Source: Prevotella sp.
Lineage (GTDB): Bacteria > Bacteroidota > Bacteroidia > Bacteroidales > Bacteroidaceae
Length of the DNA: 61,756 nt
Direction of reading: 5' to 3'
NCBI GenBank assembly: GCA_017960525.1
Contig: JAGCZA010000022.1
Location: 1-61,756 of the forward strand
In this document: one piece after another, positions 1-8,029 of the stretch
How positions within the stretch are numbered: the stretch's first letter is position 1
How the letters are laid out: each line of letters opens with the position of its first letter
Translations under genes and position numbers: made by a program
Notes under the pieces: model-generated
Databases searched by the model: none
The model's input: the letters and a program-made list of their open reading frames with translations, nothing else
What the model was told of the DNA's origin: nothing

Positions 1-466
1 CTCCACACTTGGTGGTTTCCTCGGCTGGGGTGGTTCTTTCGGCAGTTATGTCTCTGCAGAAGGTACCGACTACACCATTCACTTCGACACGGCGATTGCC
101 ACTACGAGTACGGTTATTGCCATCCTGAGCATCTGTCTCGCCACCTATATCTATAAAGGTGAGAGCCAGCCCATCGCCGACCGTCTGTACAAGACGTTCC
201 CGAAACTGCACCGTGCTGCCTACAAGCGTTTCTATCAGGACGAGATTTGGCAGTTCGTCACCCATCGCATCATCTTCGCCTGTGTCTCCACGCCCATCGC
301 CTGGTTCGACCGCCACGTCGTTGACGGCACGTTCAACTTCCTGGCCTGGGGTGCCAACGAGGCCGGCGAGAGTCTGCGCCCCTGGCAGAGCGGCGATGTG
401 CGCAAGTATGCCGTCTGGTTCCTCACCGGCACCGTGGCACTGACGCTCGTTCTTCTCGCCTTGTAA
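1..466 (+). CDS. nuoL: NADH-quinone oxidoreductase subunit L, C-terminal part
   Basis: The open frame enters from the left edge (first full codon at base 2) and ends at TAA 464-466. It encodes the last ~154 residues of a NuoL-like membrane arm subunit. Visible are a hydrophobic stretch (TVIAILSICLATYIYKG), the segment KRFYQDEIWQFV, a DRHVVDGTFNF stretch and a final transmembrane helix. NuoL is the distal antiporter-like subunit of complex I and takes part in proton pumping. Identification rests on the C-terminal pattern and on nuoM and nuoN following directly in the same direction. The 5' part lies outside the window. Confidence 0.9.
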   Translation, partial: STLGGFLGWGGSFGSYVSAEGTDYTIHFDTAIATTSTVIAILSICLATYIYKGESQPIADRLYKTFPKLHRAAYKRFYQDEIWQFVTHRIIFACVSTPIAWFDRHVVDGTFNFLAWGANEAGESLRPWQSGDVRKYAVWFLTGTVALTLVLLAL

Positions 467-506
467 TGTCGTGATAATGAAATAACGTGATAACGATATA
501 ACGAAA

Positions 507-2015
507 ATGAATATATTATCATTATTTGTGTTAATTCCCGCCCTGATGTTGCTCGGCCTTTGGATTGCCCGCAACCTCAATCAGGTGCGTGGCGTGATGG
601 TGGCAGGCTCATCGTGTCTGCTCGTCCTGTCCATCTGGCTGACCTATTACTTCGTCACAGAGCGTGCCGCCGGCAATACCGACGAAATGCTGCTCGTGGC
701 CAGCACGCCTTGGTTCAAGCCTCTGAACATCGCCTATTCAGTTGGTGTCGACGGCATCAGCGTGGTCATGCTCCTGCTTTCGAGCATCATCGTCTTCACC
801 GGCACCTTCGCCTCATGGCAGCTGAAGCCCCTCACCAAGGAGTATTTCCTTTGGTTCACGCTTCTCTCCACGGGTGTGTTCGGCTTCTTCATCTGCACCG
901 ACATGTTCACCATGTTCATGTTCTATGAGGTAGCCCTTATCCCCATGTACCTGCTCATCGGCGTCTGGGGCAGCGGCCATAAGGAGTACTCGGCCATGAA
1001 GCTCACCCTGATGCTGATGGGCGGCTCGGCTCTCCTTATCCTCGGCATCCTCGGCATCTACTATTTCAGTGGCCACACCACGATGAACGTCAACGAGATT
1101 GCCGCCATGCACAACATCCCCGAAGAGATTCAGAACGCCTTCTTCCCGTTCATCTTCGTTGGTTTCGGCGTGCTGGGCGCTCTCTTCCCGTTCCACACAT
1201 GGTCGCCCGACGGTCATGCTTCGGCCCCCACGGCAGTGTCAATGCTCCACGCCGGCGTGCTGATGAAGCTTGGAGGCTACGGCTGCTTCCGCCTGGCCAT
1301 GTACCTGCTGCCCGAGGCCGCACAGAACCTGGCCTGGATATTCATCATCCTGACCACCATCTCTGTGGTCTATGGCGCCCTCTCGGCCTGCGTGCAGACC
1401 GACCTGAAGTACATCAACGCCTACTCGTCAGTGTCACACTGCGGCCTGGTGCTCTTCGCCCTGCTGATGATGAGTCAGACGGCAGTCACCGGCGCCATCC
1501 TGCAGATGCTCTCACACGGTCTGATGACGGCCCTCTTCTTCGCCCTGATTGGTATGATTTACGGTCGTACACACACCCGTGACATCCGCCAGCTGGCCGG
1601 TCTGATGAAGATTATGCCGTTCCTCGCCGTGGGCTATGTCATCGCTGGTCTGGCCAACCTCGGTCTGCCTGGCTTCTCGGGCTTCATCGCCGAGATGACC
1701 ATCTTCGTGGGTTCCTTCGGTGCCGCACCGCTTGCCGGCGACCCGAACACGTCGTTCCGCATGGTCTGCACCATCATCGCCTGTATGTCGATTGTCGTCA
1801 CAGCAGTCTACATCCTCCGCGTCGTCGGCAAGATTCTCTACGGCGAGGTGGAGAACAAGCACTATCTGGAGCTGACCGATGCCACCTGGGACGAGCGCGT
1901 CGCCGTCATCAGCCTCATCTTCTGTGTGGCTGGTCTGGGCTGCCTGCCCTTCTTCTTCAGCGACATGATTTCGCCTGCAGCAGGCAATATCCTTCATTCT
2001 ATTGGTGTAATGTAA
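507..2015 (+). CDS. nuoM: NADH-quinone oxidoreductase subunit M
   Basis: The 502-residue polytopic membrane protein matches the usual NuoM length. It belongs to the antiporter-like subunits of complex I that couple quinone reduction to proton translocation. Diagnostic stretches are MFMFYEVALIPMYLLIG (membrane Glu), FPFHTWSPDGHASAPTAVS and LKYINAYSSVSHCGLV. The ATG at 507 lies 40 bases after the nuoL stop, in an AT-rich spacer without a strong Shine-Dalgarno, as is normal for Bacteroidetes. It lies between nuoL and nuoN and is presumably cotranscribed with them. Confidence 0.96.
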   Translation: MNILSLFVLIPALMLLGLWIARNLNQVRGVMVAGSSCLLVLSIWLTYYFVTERAAGNTDEMLLVASTPWFKPLNIAYSVGVDGISVVMLLLSSIIVFTGTFASWQLKPLTKEYFLWFTLLSTGVFGFFICTDMFTMFMFYEVALIPMYLLIGVWGSGHKEYSAMKLTLMLMGGSALLILGILGIYYFSGHTTMNVNEIAAMHNIPEEIQNAFFPFIFVGFGVLGALFPFHTWSPDGHASAPTAVSMLHAGVLMKLGGYGCFRLAMYLLPEAAQNLAWIFIILTTISVVYGALSACVQTDLKYINAYSSVSHCGLVLFALLMMSQTAVTGAILQMLSHGLMTALFFALIGMIYGRTHTRDIRQLAGLMKIMPFLAVGYVIAGLANLGLPGFSGFIAEMTIFVGSFGAAPLAGDPNTSFRMVCTIIACMSIVVTAVYILRVVGKILYGEVENKHYLELTDATWDERVAVISLIFCVAGLGCLPFFFSDMISPAAGNILHSIGVM

Positions 2016-2028
2016 ATTTGTAGGAAAT

Positions 2029-3495
2029 ATGAACTATTCACAATTCTTAAATATGATTCCTGAGGCCACCCTCACACTGGCCTTGATAATAGTGTTCTTC
2101 GCAGATTTCGCATTGCACAAGAGCGAGCGTAAAAGCTTTGTGCTGGGCGTTCTCACAGGTGCCCTGCTGCTCTGCCAGCTCGTCCCCTGCTTCATGTCTG
2201 GTCCGGCAACGGCTTTCGGCGGTCTTTACGTCACTACGCCCATCGTGAACGTGATGAAGACCATCCTCACGCTCGGTACCTTCATCGTCGTGGTGATGTC
2301 GCAGAAGTGGCTGGAAGGACCTGCCAAGAAGTTGTCAGGTGAGTATTATATGCTGACTCTGAGCACTCTCCTCGGCATGTACGTCATGATGTCCAGCGGC
2401 CACTTCCTCCTGTTCTTCCTCGGACTGGAGATGGCTTCGGTGCCTATGGCCTGCCTTGTCGCGTTCGACAAGTACAAGCAGCAGAGTGCTGAGGCAGCCG
2501 CGAAGTATATCCTCACCGCAACGTTCTCCAGCGGCGTGATGCTCTACGGCATCTCGTTCCTCTACGGCGTCTGCGGCACGCTCTACTTCGACGACATGGC
2601 CACCATCATCGCTGACAAGAACCACATCATTTGGGGACAGGGCACAATGCTCATCATGGGTATGGTGTTCTTCTTCAGCGGCCTAGGCTTCAAGATTTCA
2701 TTGGTGCCCTTCCACTTCTGGACGGCTGACACCTACCAGGGAGCGCCCACGCCCGTCACGGGTTATCTGAGCGTCGTATCCAAGGGAGCCGCCACGCTCA
2801 CGCTGGCCATTATCCTGATGAAGGTATTCGCCTCGATGGTCGACTTCTGGGAGCCGCTGCTCTGGATTGTCATCATACTCACCATCACGGTTGGTAACCT
2901 CTTCGCCATCCGCCAGACGGAACTGAAGCGATTCATGGCCTTCTCATCCATCTCGCAGGCTGGTTACATCATGCTTGCCGTCGTTGGCAACAGCACCGTG
3001 GGCCTCTCCGCCCTCACTTTCTACGTCCTTGTCTACGTAGCCGCCAACCTCGCAGTCTTCACCGTCATTTCAGCCGTAGAGCACAATGGGGGCAACACGC
3101 AGATGAGTGCCTACAACGGCCTCTACCAGACCAACCCGAAGCTGGCCCTGCTCATGACGCTGGCCCTCTTCTCATTGGCCGGCATCCCGCCCTTCGCCGG
3201 CATGTTCTCGAAGTTCTTCGTCTTCATGGCAGCCGTCGGCGGTCACGAGAGTGCGCCCTTCTGGCCCTACTTCGTAGTACTGGTAGCCCTGGTCAACACG
3301 GTCATCTCCCTCTACTACTACCTGCTCATCGTCAAGGCTATGTACATCACCAAGGAGGACAATCCACTGCCCGATTTCCGCAATGGCGCCGCCATCAACT
3401 GGTCTCTCGCCATCTGCACCGCCGGCATCCTCCTCTTCGGCATCTGCTCCTGCATCTACGAGTGGATTGACAAAGCTGCCACCGCCGCGATGTAG
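2029..3495 (+). CDS. nuoN: NADH-quinone oxidoreductase subunit N
   Basis: The 488-residue multi-spanning protein starts 13 bases after nuoM and is the last gene of the nuo operon. The stretch FKISLVPFHFWTADTYQGAP is typical of NuoN, and LFAIRQTELKRFMAFSSIS carries the conserved lysine region. It is the third antiporter-like subunit of the complex I membrane arm. A strong intrinsic terminator follows at 3539, consistent with the operon ending here. Confidence 0.96.
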   Translation: MNYSQFLNMIPEATLTLALIIVFFADFALHKSERKSFVLGVLTGALLLCQLVPCFMSGPATAFGGLYVTTPIVNVMKTILTLGTFIVVVMSQKWLEGPAKKLSGEYYMLTLSTLLGMYVMMSSGHFLLFFLGLEMASVPMACLVAFDKYKQQSAEAAAKYILTATFSSGVMLYGISFLYGVCGTLYFDDMATIIADKNHIIWGQGTMLIMGMVFFFSGLGFKISLVPFHFWTADTYQGAPTPVTGYLSVVSKGAATLTLAIILMKVFASMVDFWEPLLWIVIILTITVGNLFAIRQTELKRFMAFSSISQAGYIMLAVVGNSTVGLSALTFYVLVYVAANLAVFTVISAVEHNGGNTQMSAYNGLYQTNPKLALLMTLALFSLAGIPPFAGMFSKFFVFMAAVGGHESAPFWPYFVVLVALVNTVISLYYYLLIVKAMYITKEDNPLPDFRNGAAINWSLAICTAGILLFGICSCIYEWIDKAATAAM

Positions 3496-3538
3496 TAGGG
3501 GCAGGCCCCGTGCCAGCCCGCACCATTATCACATGCCT

Positions 3539-3574
3539 CCCGATTGCTTTTGTCGCAGTCGGGTGGCTTTTTCT
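3539..3574 (+). terminator. Intrinsic terminator of the nuo operon
   Basis: CCCGATTGC (3539-3547) can pair with GCAGTCGGG (3555-3563), including one G-U pair, to give a 9-bp stem. TGG and a run of T follow. It lies 44 bases after the nuoN stop. Confidence 0.8.
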
Positions 3575-3603
3575 GCCATTATTCTTCTTTTTTCTTTCTT
3601 TTC

Positions 3604-3635
3604 TTTGCCCATTCCAACTTTTCTTTGTAATTTTG
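3604..3635 (+). promoter_or_regulatory. Bacteroidetes-type promoter upstream of the toxin-antitoxin pair
   Basis: TTTG at 3604-3607 and TAATTTTG at 3628-3635 are separated by 20 bases and match the TTTG / TAnnTTTG consensus. The resulting leader to the ATG at 3710 would be about 70 nt. Confidence 0.6.
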
Positions 3636-3681
3636 CACCAAATCTATCTAAACGAGTAGTATATGTGCACTTATTAATTCC

Positions 3682-3689
3682 TAAATTTG
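3682..3689 (+). promoter_or_regulatory. Second possible -7 element for the toxin-antitoxin pair
   Basis: TAAATTTG matches TAnnTTTG and lies 20 bases before the ATG, but no good TTTG is present at the -33 distance. It may be an alternative or stronger proximal start than the promoter at 3604. Confidence 0.35.
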
Positions 3690-3709
3690 CAAGGTAAAAC
3701 AGTAACAGG

Positions 3710-4021
3710 ATGAAAACAAGGGATGAATACATCAACACATTGCACGCCCATGCGGGCGAATTGCAATTGAGGTTTGGCATTACTTCCATGCGCCTTTTCG
3801 GTTCTGTAGCCCGAAATGAGCACAACGAAAATAGTGATGTCGACCTGTTTGTCACCATGCCGCCTAAGTTTTACAACTACATCGCTGCCTCTCAATATCT
3901 TCAAGAACTGCTTGGCTGTGGGGTAGACCTTGTTTCAAATCATAAGAATATTCGTCCATTCTTTAGAAGCCAGATAGAGCATGATGGAATCGATATCTTT
4001 ACAACAGCTTCAGGTAGTTGA
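3710..4021 (+). CDS. mntA: MNT-type nucleotidyltransferase antitoxin (MntA-like)
   Basis: This 103-residue minimal nucleotidyltransferase carries GSVARNEHNENSDVDLFV, which fits the GSX10DXD signature of MNT antitoxins. The two Asp bind the catalytic metal. In characterised HEPN/MNT pairs the MNT protein inactivates the HEPN toxin by adding AMP to a Tyr near the toxin active site. The 3' end overlaps the HepT gene by 41 bases, showing translational coupling. Local base composition is more AT-rich than the nuo genes, compatible with acquisition by transfer. The function is inferred from the motif and the partner. Confidence 0.88.
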   Translation: MKTRDEYINTLHAHAGELQLRFGITSMRLFGSVARNEHNENSDVDLFVTMPPKFYNYIAASQYLQELLGCGVDLVSNHKNIRPFFRSQIEHDGIDIFTTASGS

Positions 4022-4394
4022 AGACCAGCTGGAACAAATAAAAGAGTCCATAGGCCTCCTTCAGGAATGGAATAAGGAACTGAGGAGCGTCGATGACCTT
4101 CTGATGTCATCTTCTGGCATGAAGACGCTTGCCGCAGACTGCATGCTTATTGAAGCCATTGGGGAAAGTGTCAAGCGTATTGACGAGAAGACAAACGGTC
4201 AATTGTTTGCATTACGGCCAGAGATTCCTTGGAATCAGGTAAAAGGGATGCGCAATCACATTGCGCATGGCTATTTTGACATAAACACAGATTATGTATG
4301 GGATGTCATACAGAACGACTTACTCCCATTACAAGAAGCAATTGATTACCTGCATAAGAATTTGTTCGAGTTAATTCCTTTCAATGAGGAATAA
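3981..4394 (+). CDS. hepT: HEPN-domain RNase toxin (HepT-like)
   Basis: This 137-residue all-alpha protein carries RNHIAHGYF, which is exactly the RX4HXY motif of HepT toxins: Arg and His for RNA cleavage, Tyr as the AMPylation target of MntA. Its length is normal for the family. It overlaps the upstream mntA gene; ATGATG at 3981 gives two adjacent possible starts. The intact motifs in both partners suggest a functional module rather than a relic. The cellular RNA target cannot be read from the sequence. Confidence 0.88.
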   Translation: MMESISLQQLQVVEDQLEQIKESIGLLQEWNKELRSVDDLLMSSSGMKTLAADCMLIEAIGESVKRIDEKTNGQLFALRPEIPWNQVKGMRNHIAHGYFDINTDYVWDVIQNDLLPLQEAIDYLHKNLFELIPFNEE

Positions 4395-4541
4395 TTATAA
4401 TTGAACCCAAAAAATCAAGTAATGCGTATGCCACCATAGCAAGACAATAATAGGACATATAAGACTGGACGTCCACTTTTGATTCTTGTTTCGGACAATT
4501 GGGGAATTGGAAGAAATATTGCAAGAACTGAAGTAGATAGT

Positions 4542-4558
4542 TCACGCTGATGGCGTGA
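4542..4558. other. Small hairpin in the hepT-BspA spacer
   Basis: TCACGC (4542-4547) and GCGTGA (4553-4558) form a 6-bp stem with a 5-base loop. It is not followed by a T-run. Further right, at 4605-4645, an imperfect ACGTAAGC/GCTCACGT inverted pair followed by TTTTTTATTT could end the hepT transcript. Otherwise the 4395-4667 spacer shows no gene. Confidence 0.3.
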
Positions 4559-4667
4559 GCATTTACTCGTTTAAGCAATATAGGTTTTCCCCAATACCTC
4601 CGAAACGTAAGCGATGTAATCTGCTCACGTTTTTTATTTACAAATAATAATAAACTCTAATACTATA

Positions 4668-6338
4668 ATGAATATGAAGAAGTTATTATTTACATTAGTT
4701 ACATTGCTCCTGCCACTCATATCGAGTGCTGATAGCGTGTTAATTGACGGCATCTACTACAATCTGATTGCAAAAGCCAGAGAAGCCGAGGTAATACAAA
4801 ACCCTAACAAATATACAGGATGTATAGAAATACCTAATTCTGTCATATATAACGATGTTGTTTACCATGTGAAAAGTATCAGTAATAATGCTTTCTTTGA
4901 GTGTCCAAACGTAACAAAAGTAATCATGCCAAATAGCGTGACTTCTATTGGTAAGGCTGCTTTTTATTATTGCGGAGCAGATTCCATAATAATAAGTGAG
5001 AACGTGACTTCTATTTCTGATATGGCTTTCGCTTGTTGCCAGAACATGACATCGATAGAGATACCTGAAAGTGTTACATTTATTGACAATTCTGCATTTA
5101 ATGGCTGTGTTAGTTTGACTGGGATTTCTATTCCCGACCATGTTGCAACAATTGAAGATTGGGCATTCGCAGGTTGTAAAAATCTATCGACAGTAAACAT
5201 TGGTTGTGGCTTGAACTATGTAGGACAAGGAGCATTTGGTGATTGTCCTTCTTTGACATCTGTCAATATTTCCGATATTGCGGCATGGTGTATGATTACT
5301 TTTAATAATTACAATGCGACTCCTTTGTATCAGTCTCACCATCTTTATCTTAATGGAGAGGAGATTGTAAATTTAGTTATTCCAGATAATGTTACATCTA
5401 TTGGCGATAGAACTTTCTCTTGTCTCACAAATTTAAATACTGTGAGTATAAGTAATAGTGTAAACTTTATAGGTAGCTGTGCATTCTCAGGTTGCAGCAA
5501 TTTAAACTCTGTAACTATTGGTAGAAATGTAACGTCTATAGGTGAATGGGCTTTCTCTGGTTGCAACAAATTAGTAACTATAAAAATTCCATCGGGGGTT
5601 TCCTACGTCGGTAGATCTGCTTTCGAAAGCTGCGGATTAACAGAGTTGATAATACCTAATAATGTAACTATCATTGGCCATTCTGCATTTAAAAACTGTA
5701 GCAAGTTATCACAAGTGACTCTTGGTAGTAAGATTAATAGCATTGGAAGTCTTGCTTTTGCTTCATGTCAAGAGCTAACAGACGTATATTGCTATGCAAA
5801 GAATGTACCTAACGCAAACATTGATGCCTTTCAGAATTCCTATGTTGAGTACACGACACTCCATGTTCCTAAAGCAAGTTTACCATTATATAAAGGGTGT
5901 GAACCTTGGAACAGCTTTAAGAGCATAGAAGCGTTAACTCAAGAGGTAATAGATAATGTGGACAAATGCGCCACGCCTACCATCGCCTACGACAAGGGCG
6001 AGTTAGTGTTCTCGTGCGAGACGGAGGGCGTGAAGTTCTTCAGCGAGGTGAAAGCGGCCGATGCGAAGAGCAATGAAGGCGAGCGGGTGCAGTTGATGCC
6101 GACGTACGAAATCAGTTTCTATGCCACGAAAGAGGGCTTTGACGACAGCGACGTGGCGACGGCCACCATCACGTGGCGGGACGGACGGCCATTGTTCACT
6201 GGCTTCAGCAGCGTGACGACAGACGGGAAGGCTGCTAACGACACTAATGGCGACGTCAAGGTGGATGTGGCCGACATTGCCACTATCCTCAGCGAAATGG
6301 CGGCGCAGTCACGGAGTCAGGGCAATACAGACATGTAA
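4668..6338 (+). CDS. BspA-like leucine-rich repeat surface protein
   Basis: The 556-residue protein has an N-terminal signal peptide (MNMKKLLFTLVTLLLPLISS). About 13 BspA-type repeats of roughly 23 residues follow (pattern VTSIGxxAFxxCxxLxxVxIP, residues ~60-420). Next come a beta-sandwich-like tail domain starting near ATPTIAYDKGELVFSC (~433-510) and a dockerin/EF-hand-like end (NDTNGDVKVDVADIATILSE). BspA relatives are secreted adhesins or carbohydrate-contact proteins of Prevotella and Tannerella. The gene is chimeric in composition: the repeat part is AT-rich, and from about base 5955 the DNA abruptly becomes GC-rich with different codon use. No consensus promoter was seen just upstream. 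The ligand is unknown. Confidence 0.88.
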   Translation: MNMKKLLFTLVTLLLPLISSADSVLIDGIYYNLIAKAREAEVIQNPNKYTGCIEIPNSVIYNDVVYHVKSISNNAFFECPNVTKVIMPNSVTSIGKAAFYYCGADSIIISENVTSISDMAFACCQNMTSIEIPESVTFIDNSAFNGCVSLTGISIPDHVATIEDWAFAGCKNLSTVNIGCGLNYVGQGAFGDCPSLTSVNISDIAAWCMITFNNYNATPLYQSHHLYLNGEEIVNLVIPDNVTSIGDRTFSCLTNLNTVSISNSVNFIGSCAFSGCSNLNSVTIGRNVTSIGEWAFSGCNKLVTIKIPSGVSYVGRSAFESCGLTELIIPNNVTIIGHSAFKNCSKLSQVTLGSKINSIGSLAFASCQELTDVYCYAKNVPNANIDAFQNSYVEYTTLHVPKASLPLYKGCEPWNSFKSIEALTQEVIDNVDKCATPTIAYDKGELVFSCETEGVKFFSEVKAADAKSNEGERVQLMPTYEISFYATKEGFDDSDVATATITWRDGRPLFTGFSSVTTDGKAANDTNGDVKVDVADIATILSEMAAQSRSQGNTDM

Positions 6339-6371
6339 TCCGCCCTCTCTCACCGCTGCCCCTGCAACGGT

Positions 6372-6402
6372 CTCCCGCCAAGCAAGTTAGGCTTGTCGGG
6401 AG
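6372..6402. terminator. Hairpin between convergent genes
   Basis: CTCCCG-C-CAAGC (6372-6383) pairs with GCTTG-T-CGGGAG (6391-6402) around a 7-base loop, with one mismatch. It lies between the converging BspA and GNAT genes. It has no long T-run, so termination is likely but not certain. Confidence 0.5.
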
Positions 6403-6433
6403 GCTGTTGTTACGTTCACTATGTTGGGTGTTC

Positions 6434-6895
6434 TCAGAGTATCACCTCCATTGTGGTTTTCCGCACTTGCATACCCATGTTTTTATAGAAGGCAAGCGCC
6501 GGGTCGTTTCCCTCCCACACGTTCAGGGTAATGTTATTGCAGCCTACAGACAAGGCATAGTCGCGGACATACTCATACAATGCCTTGCCAACGTGCTTGC
6601 CACGAGCCGCTTCATCGACACAGATGTCATCAATGTAGAGCGTCTTGTTGTCCTGTAGCAGTTGGTCGCCCCTGACCTCGGTAATCTGGCAGAAGGCATA
6701 GCCCTGCACGGTTCCGTCGTCGTAGACGAATACGGGCTTGCTGTCATCGCCGAGAAGGTTCTCCAGTTCCTGCTCGTTATACTTGGTTGTATAGGGCTTA
6801 AACAGGTCTGGTCGCAACCTGTAGTGCACCATATTCACCTGATGCAATAGTTCAATGATTCGCCCGATGTCTTCTTTGCTTGCTTTTCTAATCAT
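6434..6895 (-). CDS. GNAT family N-acetyltransferase
   Basis: The 153-residue protein has the GNAT fold signature. The acetyl-CoA binding motif A region is LYIDDICVDEAARGKHVGKA (R/Q-x-x-G-x-G/A type, here RGKHVGKA), followed by the motif B segment NVWEGNDPALAFYKNMGM. It resembles small single-domain acetyltransferases of the Gcn5 class. The substrate cannot be deduced. It is a monocistronic gene with its own promoter (TATCTTTG on the minus strand at 6930-6923), divergent from the ABC operon on the right. Confidence 0.88.
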   Translation of the reverse strand: MIRKASKEDIGRIIELLHQVNMVHYRLRPDLFKPYTTKYNEQELENLLGDDSKPVFVYDDGTVQGYAFCQITEVRGDQLLQDNKTLYIDDICVDEAARGKHVGKALYEYVRDYALSVGCNNITLNVWEGNDPALAFYKNMGMQVRKTTMEVIL

Positions 6896-6922
6896 AGTTG
6901 TATTGTGTTGTCAGTACGATGG

Positions 6923-6930
6923 CAAAGATA
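6923..6930 (-). promoter_or_regulatory. -7 promoter element of the GNAT gene
   Basis: The minus-strand sequence TATCTTTG matches TAnnTTTG and lies 27 bases upstream of the GNAT start. The -33 element is not clear. Confidence 0.5.
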
Positions 6931-6984
6931 ATCATTTCTGACCGATTATTCGCATTTTTTCATCAATTATTAGGATAGTTTATG

Positions 6985-7065
6985 AAAGGTTCGTCCTAAC
7001 TCGCAGTTTGGTTCGTCCAAACTCCCACTTTGGTTCGTCCAAACTCATAGTTTGGTTCGTCCAAA
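6985..7065 (+). repeat. 22-bp periodic array A (quasi-palindrome TTTGGTTCGTCCAAA)
   Basis: Three perfect copies of TTTGGTTCGTCCAAA are at 7007-7021, 7029-7043 and 7051-7065. A degenerate copy in phase is at 6985-6999 (AAAGGTTCGTCCTAA). The 7-base spacers are CTCGCAG, CTCCCAC and CTCATAG, so every start is 22 bp apart. Each core has TTTGG/CCAAA arms around 5 bases. It sits in the 315-bp divergent spacer (6896-7210) between the GNAT gene and the ABC operon, upstream of the ABC promoter. Apart from the two promoters and this array the spacer shows nothing else. Confidence 0.92.
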
Positions 7066-7121
7066 TTTTGAGCCTGATTTTTCCCCCAATTGTTAATACT
7101 TGGTTAAAACCTGGAAAAAGC

Positions 7122-7152
7122 TTGGTGGGAAGTCTGGAATTGCCTACCTTTG
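7122..7152 (+). promoter_or_regulatory. Promoter of the GntR-ABC operon
   Basis: TTGG at 7122 and TACCTTTG at 7145-7152 are about 20 bases apart. The -33 side reads TTGGTGGG, shared with other promoters in the window. The leader to the ATG at 7211 is about 50 nt. Confidence 0.7.
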
Positions 7153-7210
7153 CGGTGTGCTATTATACTATTACACATAAACACTATAGTTTTAACTACA
7201 CGAGAATGAT

Positions 7211-8029
7211 ATGATAGACGTAAACAACATCAGTTTCAGCTACCCGCACCAGAAGGAGCGGGTGTTTGACGGATTCAGCCTCAAACTGGAAGAAAACAAG
7301 ATTTACGGGCTGCTGGGCAAGAACGGGACAGGAAAGTCGACCCTGCTGTACCTCATCGCCGGCCTATTGCGGCCCAAGACGGGTACAGTATGTTGCGATG
7401 GCATCGCAACCTACGAGCGAAGGGCGGAGACGCTGGCGGAGATATTCCTTGTGCCAGAGGAGTTCGACCTGCCCTCGATGACACTGAAACGGTACGTGGA
7501 ACTGAACGCGCCGTTCTACCCCCGCTTCAGCCAGGAACGGCTGGAAGCCTGTCTGAGTGACTTCGAACTGGAGACAGACCTGCAATTGCACGCGCTGTCG
7601 ATGGGCCAGAAGAAGAAAGTGTTCATGTCTTTCGCCCTGGCCACGAACACGCGCCTGCTGCTGATGGACGAACCGACCAACGGGCTGGACATCCCCTCGA
7701 AAAGCCAGTTCCGCAAGACGGTGGCACAGAACATGAGCGAGGAGCAGACCATCATCATCTCCACCCACCAGGTGCACGATGTGGAGGCCCTGCTCGACCA
7801 TATCCTGATGCTGAACCAGCGGCAGCTGCTGCTTAACGCCTCTGTGCAGGAGATTATGGAGAAATATGTCTTCGAGTATCGACTGCCGACGGAAATGGAC
7901 AACGTGCTCTATGCCGAGCCGACGCTGCAAGGCAATGCCGTGATGGCCCTCCGGCAGGAAGGCCAGGCCGAGACACAGGTGAATCTGGAACTATTGTTTA
8001 ACGCTGTAACAAAAGGAGTTGTAAAATGA
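7211..8029 (+). CDS. ABC transporter ATP-binding protein
   Basis: The 272-residue ATPase has Walker A GLLGKNGTGKSTLL (~31-44), an unusual signature LSMGQKKKVFMSF and Walker B LLLMDEPTNGLD. It resembles the YtrB/CcmA-like ATPases paired with YtrA-family GntR regulators. It starts at ATG 7211 and overlaps the permease gene by ATGA (8026-8029). The GntR gene lies at the operon end instead of the usual first position. The substrate is unknown. Confidence 0.92.
   Translation: MIDVNNISFSYPHQKERVFDGFSLKLEENKIYGLLGKNGTGKSTLLYLIAGLLRPKTGTVCCDGIATYERRAETLAEIFLVPEEFDLPSMTLKRYVELNAPFYPRFSQERLEACLSDFELETDLQLHALSMGQKKKVFMSFALATNTRLLLMDEPTNGLDIPSKSQFRKTVAQNMSEEQTIIISTHQVHDVEALLDHILMLNQRQLLLNASVQEIMEKYVFEYRLPTEMDNVLYAEPTLQGNAVMALRQEGQAETQVNLELLFNAVTKGVVK

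Noticed and set aside
4381-4578. 65-codon minus-strand ORF after hepT
   Set aside because: It overlaps the hepT end and has no recognisable features or promoter.
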